A stretch of DNA of 7,325 nucleotides from contig JARKQP010000092.1 in assembly GCA_029974875.1 (NCBI GenBank), forward strand, positions 1-7,325, in the 5' to 3' direction. The notes under the pieces are model-generated. The model searched no databases. It was given only the letters and a program-made list of their open reading frames with translations, and was not told the DNA's origin. Position 1 is the first letter of the stretch, and the number at the start of each line of letters is the position of its first letter. Below are positions 1-6,094 of the stretch, piece after piece. Position numbers and translations under genes: made by a program. Source of the stretch: Mobilitalea sp. (lineage in GTDB: Bacteria > Bacillota_A > Clostridia > Lachnospirales > Lachnospiraceae).

Positions 1-68
1 GACTCCGGCAGTACAATAGTTTTCATGTTCTTTTTTGCTCTTTCCTTGATTCCATCAATGAAGCTCAT
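1..68 (-). CDS. pta: Phosphate acetyltransferase, N-terminal fragment (cut by window edge)
   Basis: Only the first 22 codons are present; the gene continues past the left edge. They read MSFIDGIKERAKKNMKTIVL and then PE, which matches the usual start of bacterial phosphate acetyltransferases (a short basic helix followed by the first beta strand ending in LPE, normally LPES). The enzyme interconverts acetyl-CoA and acetyl phosphate in the cytoplasm, and acetate kinase then makes acetate and ATP; this is a main energy route in fermentative Clostridia. The ATG at 68-66 is preceded by AGGAGA (80-75) with a 6-nt spacer, inside a longer AAGGAAGGAGA purine tract. Identification rests on a short N-terminus plus the location beside tmcAL, a common clostridial arrangement. 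An ackA gene is expected next, outside the window. Confidence 0.85.
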   Translation of the reverse strand, partial: MSFIDGIKERAKKNMKTIVLPE

Positions 69-100
69 GATGTATCTCCTTCCTTGCCATTAAATAATAG

Positions 101-204
101 TTATCAGGTGTGTATAGATTCTGATAAAGGCGCTGCTTTTGCGCCATATAAGGCGTGTCCTAAAGGGGCACACCGATTACAGGAAGATAATTTCACTTCC
201 TGTA
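101..204 (-). promoter_or_regulatory. Candidate structured leader RNA of pta, rich in inverted repeats
   Basis: The stretch between the predicted pta start site (about 242) and the pta ribosome binding site holds several inverted repeats. A: TACAGGAAG/CTTCCTGTA, 178-186 with 196-204, 9 bp, 9-nt loop. B: 103-105 plus 107-112 with 169-177, 9 bp and one bulged base, enclosing C. C: GGCGC/GCGCC, 129-133 with 141-145. D: 155-160 with 167-173, 6 bp with one bulge. E: TTATCAG/CTGATAA, 101-107 with 121-127, 7 bp. B cannot coexist with D or E, so two folds are possible (A+B+C or A+D+C+E). No U-tract follows any stem, so this does not look like a terminator. I do not recognise a known riboswitch class. 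The repeats are seen directly; the regulatory role is inferred. Confidence 0.45.
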
Positions 205-248
205 GGATAAAATTAGTGTATATAAAATAAGTAAAAACCATAACTTTG

Positions 249-277
249 ATTATAAGACAAAATACATTTTGATACAA
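249..277 (-). promoter_or_regulatory. Predicted sigma-A promoter for pta
   Basis: On the minus strand, TTGTAT (277-272) is separated by exactly 17 bp from a perfect TATAAT (254-249). Transcription would start near 242 and give a pta leader of about 170 nt. The -35 box matches consensus at three of six positions; the -10 box and spacing are ideal. Confidence 0.65.
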
Positions 278-464
278 GTATATTTTGTAGAAAAAGGTAG
301 GATTCTTTAAACAAATTTAACGGTAAAAATGATATATTTTTGTGAAATACTACGAAAGCCATGTGTATAATTTATACCAGGATAAATTTGGATTTAGATT
401 TAATAGGTAGAATTTTGGTTTTTGGCCTTCATTTGGCCATTTCATGTTACCCGGATTGTTGTCA
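278..464. other. AT-rich intergenic core between pta and tmcAL promoters
   Basis: No gene is supported here. It contains a 13-bp palindrome GTATAATTTATAC at 365-377 that includes a plus-strand TATAAT (366-371) without a good -35 box. It also carries the first copy (327-338) of the 12-bp word AAATGATATATT, repeated at 482-493 in the tmcAL promoter. TTTGGCC occurs twice near 421-437. A minus-strand open frame runs through most of the stretch but has no ribosome binding site. Confidence 0.5.
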
Positions 465-493
465 TTGACGGTACCTGGCAGAAATGATATATT
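465..493 (+). promoter_or_regulatory. Predicted extended -10 sigma-A promoter for tmcAL and the MFS gene
   Basis: TTGACG (465-470) and TATATT (488-493) are separated by 17 bp, with a TGA (485-487) directly before the -10 box that fits the extended -10 motif. Transcription would start near 500, leaving a leader of about 58 nt before the tmcAL ATG at 558. This is the best rightward promoter in the intergenic region and probably drives both tmcAL and the overlapping transporter gene. Confidence 0.7.
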
Positions 494-557
494 GAAACCA
501 TATGTTATCATGTATTGAAGCGATGTAAAAAAACACCCCTGTGACAGGAGATAGCAG

Positions 558-1865
558 ATGAAGGTTGTAGGATTAATTACGGAATATAATCCATTCCATA
601 ACGGCCACAAATACCATATTGAGGAGGCCAAAAGACTGACGGGGGCAGATTACGCCATCGCCGTGATGAGCGGTAATTTTGTACAGCGGGGAACCCCCGC
701 CGTCATAGACAAGTACAGCCGTACTGAAATGGCTTTAAGCAATGGCATCGACCTGGTCCTGGAGCTGCCGGTATGCTATGCCACCGGCAGTGCGGAATAT
801 TTTGCCCATGGGGCAGTCTCCTTGCTGGACAAGCTAGGACTCGTAGATTACCTCTGCTTTGGAAGCGAGTGCGGTGACCTGACCCTCCTGGAGGAAGCTA
901 CAGGCTTCCTGCTTGATACTCCTCCTTCCTTTGATGAAACGCTCCAGGCGTACCTGAAGGAAGGCTTCACCTATCCTGCTGCCCGGGGCAGGGCAATACA
1001 GCACCACCTTGAAGGGCCGCAGCCCGGTCATAGTGCGGCCTTAGCCAAGGTTCTTACAGAACCAAATAATATCCTGGGCATTGAGTATATGAAGGCACTG
1101 CGCCGCCTGAATTCTAAAATTGCACCCAGGACAATACAGCGGATTTTAGCACATTATCACGACCCGGATTTATCTAAAGGGGAGGCAGCCAGCCCCGCAA
1201 TCAGCTCCGCTACCGCGATCCGCCGTGCTATTTTCAGCAAAGGTCCGGAGGCCGGCAATTATTTTGAAGAAATCAGCCATAGTGTTCCCCCGGATGTATA
1301 CCATATCCTTAAGAAATACCACCGGGTAAGATATCCCATCTCAGAAGAAGACTTTTCCCAAGTGATAAGGTATAAGCTGCTTTATGAAAGCAAGCAGTCC
1401 CTCGCCGGATATCTGGATATTTCTGAGGATTTGGCAGACCGTTTGAAAAACCTCTCCGCCACTTACTCCCACCGGAGTATTTCTGAACTGGCACAGGAGA
1501 TTAAGACAAAGAACCTTACCTTAACACGCATCAACCGGGCCATCCTCCACATGCTGTTAAATATTAAAGCTGAAACCGTTCACGAATATAACCGGAATGG
1601 CTATACCCAATATGCCCGGGTGCTCGGAATAAAAAAGGAATCCTCCCATCTGCTCCGTAAAATCGAAAAGCATGGAAGAATTCCTATTATAACGAAAGTA
1701 TCAAAAGCGGAGCAACAGCTCCCTCCTCTTGCGTTACGCATGCTGCAGGAAGATATTTTAGCAACCCATTTGTATATACAGACCGTCTATGATAAGTATG
1801 GTACTTCCACTCCTAATGAATATAAGCATGGTATTATTCTCAAAGAACATGGAGGATTGATATGA
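558..1865 (+). CDS. tmcAL: tRNA(Met) cytidine acetate ligase TmcAL (YlbM family)
   Basis: The family forms N4-acetylcytidine at wobble position C34 of elongator tRNA-Met: acetate is activated with ATP to acetyl-AMP and the acetyl group is passed to the tRNA. The 435-residue protein carries the family landmarks in order: an N-terminal nucleotidyltransferase-like fold with HNGH at residues 14-17, SGNFVQRG at 38-45, ELP at 69-71, SAEYF at 78-82, FGSE at 101-104, EPNNILGIEY at 168-177 and ISSATAIR at 215-222. The C-terminal part, with KTKNLTLTRINRAILHMLLN at 316-335 and RIPIITK at 374-380, completes the usual full-length architecture, and the length is near or slightly above typical. The start is fixed by AGGAGA (546-551) 6 nt before the ATG. 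The stop overlaps the next gene's start by 4 bp. The older annotation 'nucleotidyltransferase' refers to the same family. Confidence 0.93.
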   Translation: MKVVGLITEYNPFHNGHKYHIEEAKRLTGADYAIAVMSGNFVQRGTPAVIDKYSRTEMALSNGIDLVLELPVCYATGSAEYFAHGAVSLLDKLGLVDYLCFGSECGDLTLLEEATGFLLDTPPSFDETLQAYLKEGFTYPAARGRAIQHHLEGPQPGHSAALAKVLTEPNNILGIEYMKALRRLNSKIAPRTIQRILAHYHDPDLSKGEAASPAISSATAIRRAIFSKGPEAGNYFEEISHSVPPDVYHILKKYHRVRYPISEEDFSQVIRYKLLYESKQSLAGYLDISEDLADRLKNLSATYSHRSISELAQEIKTKNLTLTRINRAILHMLLNIKAETVHEYNRNGYTQYARVLGIKKESSHLLRKIEKHGRIPIITKVSKAEQQLPPLALRMLQEDILATHLYIQTVYDKYGTSTPNEYKHGIILKEHGGLI

Positions 1866-3058
1866 AGCTAAGCCATAAACTAATTTTTTTTATAAGTCCC
1901 TTTTGTATAGGAATCACAGCGCCTGTGCTTTCCCTGGTTCTGCTCTCACATGGCGCAACTCTGGAATCATTATCCATCTGTGTCGGCATTTTCGCAGTCA
2001 CAGTGGTGCTTCTGGAGCTTCCCAGCGGAATACTCACTGATCTTATCGGGCGGAAACGGACCTTCCTGATTTCCCAAGGCTTTATGCTGTGCTATTTCCT
2101 ATTGGTCCTCTTTAGCCGCAATGTCCTCCTGCTGGCCATTGCATGTGCCATTCAGGGAGTTGGCAGGGCTTTCAGCTCCGGTTCCCTGGAAGCCTTAGAG
2201 ATTGAAGCCTATATGAAGGAAAAGGGGGAAGAGGGACTTTCCAAAATCAACAGCACCCTGGCTGTCATCACAAGTGCAGGATTAGCCTCCGGCTCTCTTT
2301 GCGGAGGTCTTTTTGGATATTTAGATCCTACATATACATTGCTTCTGGCTGTCTGTATTCTCCTGGAAGCATTCCTTTTAATCCTTACACTTCTTTTCGT
2401 GAAGGAGTGCTGGGAAAAGACATCGGATGCAACGCCTATGGTCCAGCTAAAAAATCAGGTACATAACCTTTTCTCTTCCCTAAGGCGCTCCAAAATTATC
2501 ATAACCATACTTGCCATGTCCGTCATGCTGGGAGTTGGACTTAGCACCATCGAGGTCTATTGGCAGCCTACGCTAAAGCTTTTTCTGCCGGAGCATTTGG
2601 GCTGGATCTTTGGCATCATTAATTGCCTCGGGTACCTGGGCATGAGCCTTGGCAACAAAGGGGCTGAACGGATATGGAGACATTGGCATTTATCAGAAAA
2701 TTCCAAACGTCCTATGCTGTGTTACTGGCCTCTGCGGCTCCTGCTCCCATTCACCATCCTTTTATTAGGGTTATGCGGGAATGTACCTGTCTTCATTTTC
2801 TTGTTCATCCTGACCTATTTTGTTCTGGGAGCTGGGAACCTATTTGAAGATACCATATTCCATTCCTCCATCGATAACAGCCAGCGGGCAAGTATGATGT
2901 CCTTATCCTCCCTGTTCTTAAGAAGCGGTGGGATCCTTACCTCCATCCTGGGCAGCCTGATTCTGACAGGCTTCTCCCTGCCCTACGTCTGGATTCTGCT
3001 TTCATCTGCCACAGGTGCCGGGATTCTGCTCTTGATGGTGCTGTATAAAAGAAAATAA
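1862..3058 (+). CDS. Major facilitator superfamily (MFS) transporter, substrate unknown
   Basis: A 398-residue, strongly hydrophobic protein with about 12 predicted membrane segments (roughly 8-28, 36-56, 66-86, 89-108, 131-152, 156-180, 211-231, 245-264, 288-306, 308-328, 346-370, 373-394). The MFS motif A is clear in the loop after helix 2: GILTDLIGRKR at 56-66. A second conserved-looking stretch, QGVGRAFSSGSLEA, lies at 98-111 at helix 4. Residues 181-210 form a charged central loop between the two six-helix halves. The family moves small solutes or drugs using ion gradients; nothing here identifies the substrate, and a drug-efflux label would be a guess. The ATG overlaps the tmcAL stop (ATGA), with GGAGG at 1851-1855 inside the tmcAL 3' end, so translation is probably coupled to tmcAL. 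Confidence 0.88.
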   Translation: MKLSHKLIFFISPFCIGITAPVLSLVLLSHGATLESLSICVGIFAVTVVLLELPSGILTDLIGRKRTFLISQGFMLCYFLLVLFSRNVLLLAIACAIQGVGRAFSSGSLEALEIEAYMKEKGEEGLSKINSTLAVITSAGLASGSLCGGLFGYLDPTYTLLLAVCILLEAFLLILTLLFVKECWEKTSDATPMVQLKNQVHNLFSSLRRSKIIITILAMSVMLGVGLSTIEVYWQPTLKLFLPEHLGWIFGIINCLGYLGMSLGNKGAERIWRHWHLSENSKRPMLCYWPLRLLLPFTILLLGLCGNVPVFIFLFILTYFVLGAGNLFEDTIFHSSIDNSQRASMMSLSSLFLRSGGILTSILGSLILTGFSLPYVWILLSSATGAGILLLMVLYKRK

Positions 3059-3069
3059 AAATAATTAAA

Positions 3070-3114
3070 AATCCCAGAAATGCCCTCTATTTTAATTTAC
3101 GCATTCCTGGGATT
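3070..3114 (-). terminator. Rho-independent terminator of pepF (may also stop MFS transcripts)
   Basis: AATCCCAG (3070-3077) pairs with CTGGGATT (3107-3114). After one mismatch, AATGC (3079-3083) pairs with GCATT (3101-3105), leaving a 17-nt loop. On the minus strand the stem is followed by a T-rich run (3069 down to about 3050), a standard terminator for pepF. On the plus strand the stem starts 11 nt after the MFS stop codon but no T-run follows directly, so rightward termination would be weaker. Confidence 0.8.
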
Positions 3115-3175
3115 CCAATATCATTCGTTGTTTTGTTTATTGTTTTATTTATTATTTTATCTGTTACTTTATCTC
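3115..3175. other. T-rich low-complexity spacer beyond the pepF stop
   Basis: About 50 bases on the plus strand consist mostly of repeated TTTAT/TTGTTT-like words (3127-3172), giving an A-rich 3' untranslated segment for pepF between its stop codon and the terminator hairpin. A plus-strand reading frame here gives only a Leu/Phe/Tyr repeat and is not a gene. Confidence 0.5.
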
Positions 3176-4981
3176 CTATTTCATCAGCTCTTCCATCTGC
3201 CCAAGCAGCTCCTCAAACAGCTTCAATGCCTGGTGGACCGGCTCCTTCGTGCCCATATCTACACCTGCTGCCTTAAGAAGCTCAATCGGATAATTGGAGC
3301 TTCCTCCGCTTAAGAAGCGGATATAGTCCTCCACTGCAGGGGCTCCTTCCTTCAAGATCCGCCTTGATAAGGCAATTGCTGCCGAATAGCCCGTTGCGTA
3401 CTGGTAAACATAAAATGCATTGTAGAAATGCGGTATCCTTGACCATTCCATATCAATTTCCGGGTCTATGACAATGCCGTCCCCAAAGTATTTTACATTC
3501 AGGTCATGATAGATCCTACACAGGGTATCCGCCGTCAGACTCTCCCCATCCTCCACCAGCTTGTGGGTAATCATCTCAAATTCCGCGAACATGGTCTGAC
3601 GGAACAGGGTTCCTTTAAATTTCTCAAGGAAATGATTGATTAAATACGCCTTCTGCTTCTTGTCCCCGGTGCTTTTCAGCATATGGTCGATTAACAGGGA
3701 TTCATTGCAGGTAGATGCAACCTCCGCAACAAAGATCTTATACCCGGCATAGACATATGGCTGGGTTTTATCGGAATAATAGCTGTGGATCGCATGCCCC
3801 ATCTCATGAGCCAGGGTATATACATTATCCAAAGTCCCGTTATAATTTAACAGGACATAGGGATGGGTTCCGTAGGCTCCCCAGGAATAGGCTCCGCTCC
3901 GTTTATTTTCATTCTCATAAATGTCAATCCAACGGTTGTTAAAGCCCTCCTGTAAAATCCCCTGGTATTCCTCACCCAGGGGCTCCAGGCCTTTCGCAAC
4001 AATATCTTTTGCCTCCCCAAAGGGAACCTCCATCTTCATATCTGCAACCAGCGGAGCATATAAATCATACATATGAAGCTCCGAAAGTCCCAGCAGCTTT
4101 TTGCGCAGAGCCACATAACGGTGCATCAGGTGCAGGTTTTCATGCACTGCCTCTATCAGGTTCGTATAGACCTCTGTGGGAATATTCCCTCCATCCAATG
4201 CCCTTTCTAAGGTAGAATTATATTTCCTTGCCTTTGCAAAGAATACCTCCTGCTTTACATTTGCACTAAAGGAGGCCGCCAGGGTATTCCGGTAGCTTTT
4301 ATAGGTAGAATATACTCCCTGGAATGCTTCCCTCCTTACTCTTTGATCCGAACTTTCCAACAGCTGACCGTAACGGCCATGGGTGATTTGGATCCGTTTC
4401 CCATCTTCACCCTCAATTTCAGGAAACTTAATATCCGCATTGTTAAACATGGAGAAAATATTGCTGGCACCATCCGCTACTTCCCCTGCATCCGCAAGCA
4501 GCACCTCCATCTCAGCGGACAGCACATGGGGTTTCAGGCGGAGAATGTCCTTTAAGTAAAAGTCATATTCTGTCAGTCCCTCTGCTTCCCCATAAAACCG
4601 GTTAATGGTTTCCTCCGGTATGGTCAGGATTTCAGGGGTTGCAAAGGACAGGGCGCTGTTTACCTGGACCGATAGGGCATTTGCTTTTGCCGACAGATCC
4701 TGATAGGTTGGATTTGCAGTGTCCTCATGGCTCTTCTGACCCGCATAGACATAGACCCGCTCCATCAGCTTGCCAATTTCATCTGACAGCCGCAAAAACC
4801 CGAGTAACAGCTCCCCCGATTCCCCCAGCCTGCCCTGGTATCCTGGGATGTCCCCAAGCATTTCCTTGATCCTATTAAATTCCACCTGCCATTGTCCGTC
4901 AGAGCTATATAAATCCTCAATTGCCCATGTATATTCCCCTTCAACTTCACTTCTTTTCAGTAAGGTTTTATTCTGTGCCAT
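3176..4981 (-). CDS. pepF: Oligoendopeptidase F, M3B zinc metallopeptidase
   Basis: A cytoplasmic zinc peptidase that cuts short peptides internally, probably for peptide recycling and nutrition. The 601-residue length is typical for PepF. The zinc site is complete: HEMGH at residues 392-396 (two His ligands and the catalytic Glu393) and Glu420 in FVAEVAST as the third ligand, 24 residues after the second His. The family's substrate-side segment HFYNAFYVYQYATG (518-531) is intact. No signal peptide or membrane segment is visible, as expected. The start is the ATG at 4981-4979, with AGGAGA (4994-4989) 7 nt upstream. The gene stands alone: it is divergent from ylbJ with its own promoter, and convergent with the MFS gene with a terminator between them. 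Family assignment is firm; the physiological substrates are unknown. Confidence 0.95.
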   Translation of the reverse strand: MAQNKTLLKRSEVEGEYTWAIEDLYSSDGQWQVEFNRIKEMLGDIPGYQGRLGESGELLLGFLRLSDEIGKLMERVYVYAGQKSHEDTANPTYQDLSAKANALSVQVNSALSFATPEILTIPEETINRFYGEAEGLTEYDFYLKDILRLKPHVLSAEMEVLLADAGEVADGASNIFSMFNNADIKFPEIEGEDGKRIQITHGRYGQLLESSDQRVRREAFQGVYSTYKSYRNTLAASFSANVKQEVFFAKARKYNSTLERALDGGNIPTEVYTNLIEAVHENLHLMHRYVALRKKLLGLSELHMYDLYAPLVADMKMEVPFGEAKDIVAKGLEPLGEEYQGILQEGFNNRWIDIYENENKRSGAYSWGAYGTHPYVLLNYNGTLDNVYTLAHEMGHAIHSYYSDKTQPYVYAGYKIFVAEVASTCNESLLIDHMLKSTGDKKQKAYLINHFLEKFKGTLFRQTMFAEFEMITHKLVEDGESLTADTLCRIYHDLNVKYFGDGIVIDPEIDMEWSRIPHFYNAFYVYQYATGYSAAIALSRRILKEGAPAVEDYIRFLSGGSSNYPIELLKAAGVDMGTKEPVHQALKLFEELLGQMEELMK

Positions 4982-5034
4982 AAATACATCTCCTATCGTT
5001 ATATTCTTGAATAAAATATGATCCGTTTCAATAG

Positions 5035-5042
5035 ATTATAAT
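5035..5042 (+). promoter_or_regulatory. Palindromic -10 box, possible ylbJ promoter
   Basis: ATTATAAT is its own reverse complement, so it contains TATAAT on both strands (5037-5042 plus, 5040-5035 minus). On the plus strand transcription would start near 5049, leaving about 26 nt before the ylbJ ATG, enough for the ribosome binding site. No good plus-strand -35 box lies 17 bp upstream (the region is A/T-only), so rightward strength is uncertain. ylbJ could instead use a sporulation sigma factor. Confidence 0.4.
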
Positions 5043-5063
5043 AAACCTGTCACTTGTCTTCAA
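5035..5063 (-). promoter_or_regulatory. Predicted sigma-A promoter for pepF
   Basis: On the minus strand, TTGAAG (5063-5058) is followed after exactly 17 bp by a perfect TATAAT (5040-5035). The predicted start is near 5028, giving a leader of about 47 nt. The -35 box overlaps the ribosome binding site of the divergent ylbJ. Confidence 0.72.
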
Positions 5064-5067
5064 GGAG
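5062..5067 (+). promoter_or_regulatory. Ribosome binding site that fixes the ylbJ start
   Basis: AAGGAG at 5062-5067 lies 7 nt before the ATG at 5075. The in-frame TTG at 5054 is upstream of this site and has no ribosome binding site of its own, so the ATG is chosen. The first two bases are shared with the -35 box of the pepF promoter on the opposite strand. Confidence 0.8.
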
Positions 5068-5074
5068 TATTTCC

Positions 5075-6094
5075 ATGAAATTTCTTAAAGTACGAAAAAG
5101 TACCCTGGTTAAATTGGGTCTTCTCCTTTTTTTGATAACCATGCTCTTATTTCCGGCCTGTGTATTCCGTGGTGCCAGCTCCGGATTGCTTTTGTGGTTC
5201 AACAATGTATTGCCGAGCCTGCTGCCCTTCATCATTGTATCAAACCTCATCGTCCGTTTAAATATCACCAGGCATATCAGCAGGGTGTTTTACCCGGTCT
5301 TTGGAAAAATCTTCGGAATCAGCAGGGAGGGCTGTTATCCGGTAGTCATAGGCTTTCTCTCCGGTATCCCCATGGGAGCCAAAGCCGCCGCAGACCTGGA
5401 AGCGGACCACCGCATCTCCACAGAGGAAGGGCAATTTTTGATGGCCATGTGCAATAACGCCAGCCCCATGTTCATCATAGGTTACATATCCCTTACCCAG
5501 CTGGAGCTTCCGGGTATAAAATATGCCCTGTTTGCCATCATTTTTGGCTCCGCAGTTATCGGTGTCTTTATTTACCGTCTGCTCGTTTTCCTAAGAAGAC
5601 CCGACAAGGGAAAGCTGCGGGCAGCCTCACTTGCCAGGCCGGAAGCCTCTATGGCTCCCATCCCAGGCTCGGGGGAAGCTCCCCTACGTCCCGGCTCCTT
5701 CCGCTTCGATATGCTTGATGGCGCCATCATGAATGGTTTTGAGATCGTCACAAGAATTGGCGGTTATATCATATTATTTTCTATTCTAGCCCAAATTATG
5801 AAAGAAAACCTGCCCTCTTCCGGCATTACGAAAGCTTTTGCCATGGGTATCCTTGAAATCACTACCGGTATCAGCCAGATCTGCGGTACTGCTGCCGGGA
5901 TCAAGACAAAAATAGTCCTGATCGCTGCTCTCACCTCCTTTGGCGGCTTATCCGGTATTGCCCAGACCAAAAGTGTTTTGCAGGGATCAAGACTATCCAT
6001 CCGTTCTTATCTATATGCCAGGGTTATAGTGGCAATGGTTGCTTTTGTATTAGCTCTAATTTATGTAAATACCCTTTTTACTGGATATCATTGA
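5075..6094 (+). CDS. ylbJ: YlbJ-like sporulation integral membrane protein
   Basis: A 339-residue membrane protein of the nucleoside-recognition/Gate type, with the family's paired conserved blocks: NNVLPSLLPF (43-52), GFLSGIPMGAK (93-103) and CNNASPMFI (126-134) in the first half, EITTGI (261-266) and FGGLSGIAQT (289-298) in the second. About eight or nine hydrophobic segments are visible (near 12-32, 38-60, 86-105, 127-146, 149-172, 225-245, 255-272, 278-296, 314-334). A hydrophilic Pro/Ala/Gly-rich loop at about 173-215 separates the halves. In Bacillus subtilis, YlbJ is made in the mother cell under sigma-E and is needed for normal spores; its transported substrate, if any, is unknown. 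Proximity to coaD and tmcAL, as in Bacillus, supports YlbJ over other Gate-domain proteins. The gene ends 17 bp inside the convergent coiled-coil gene. Confidence 0.85.
   Translation: MKFLKVRKSTLVKLGLLLFLITMLLFPACVFRGASSGLLLWFNNVLPSLLPFIIVSNLIVRLNITRHISRVFYPVFGKIFGISREGCYPVVIGFLSGIPMGAKAAADLEADHRISTEEGQFLMAMCNNASPMFIIGYISLTQLELPGIKYALFAIIFGSAVIGVFIYRLLVFLRRPDKGKLRAASLARPEASMAPIPGSGEAPLRPGSFRFDMLDGAIMNGFEIVTRIGGYIILFSILAQIMKENLPSSGITKAFAMGILEITTGISQICGTAAGIKTKIVLIAALTSFGGLSGIAQTKSVLQGSRLSIRSYLYARVIVAMVAFVLALIYVNTLFTGYH

Noticed and set aside
104..241. A 45-codon minus-strand open frame inside the pta leader, starting at ATG 241-239 and containing a C-x-x-C.
   Set aside because: It begins at or next to the predicted transcription start with no ribosome binding site, and it spans the inverted repeats. 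A structured non-coding leader explains the stretch better.
538..548. CCTGT/ACAGG inverted repeat over the tmcAL ribosome binding site.
   Set aside because: The loop would be 1-3 nt and the stem at most 4 bp as RNA, too weak to claim control of translation.
350..631. Minus-strand open frame of 93 codons across the tmcAL upstream region.
   Set aside because: It overlaps the tmcAL start antisense, has no ribosome binding site at any internal ATG I checked, and its composition resembles no protein family I recognise.
3080..3313. Plus-strand frame giving a Leu/Phe/Tyr repeat protein.
   Set aside because: It starts inside the terminator hairpin and runs through the T-rich spacer into the antisense of pepF. 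The repeats come from low-complexity DNA.
4999..5045. Sporulation sigma promoter (sigma-E, -F or -G) for ylbJ, including a TGAATA at 5008-5013.
   Set aside because: TGAATA resembles a sigma-G -35 box, but no matching -10 box sits at the right spacing, and the sigma-E-like words near 4999-5022 are too close together. The region cannot support a specific call.
5054..5074. Upstream TTG start for YlbJ (7 extra residues).
   Set aside because: The extension contains the AAGGAG ribosome binding site of the ATG at 5075; the TTG has none of its own.
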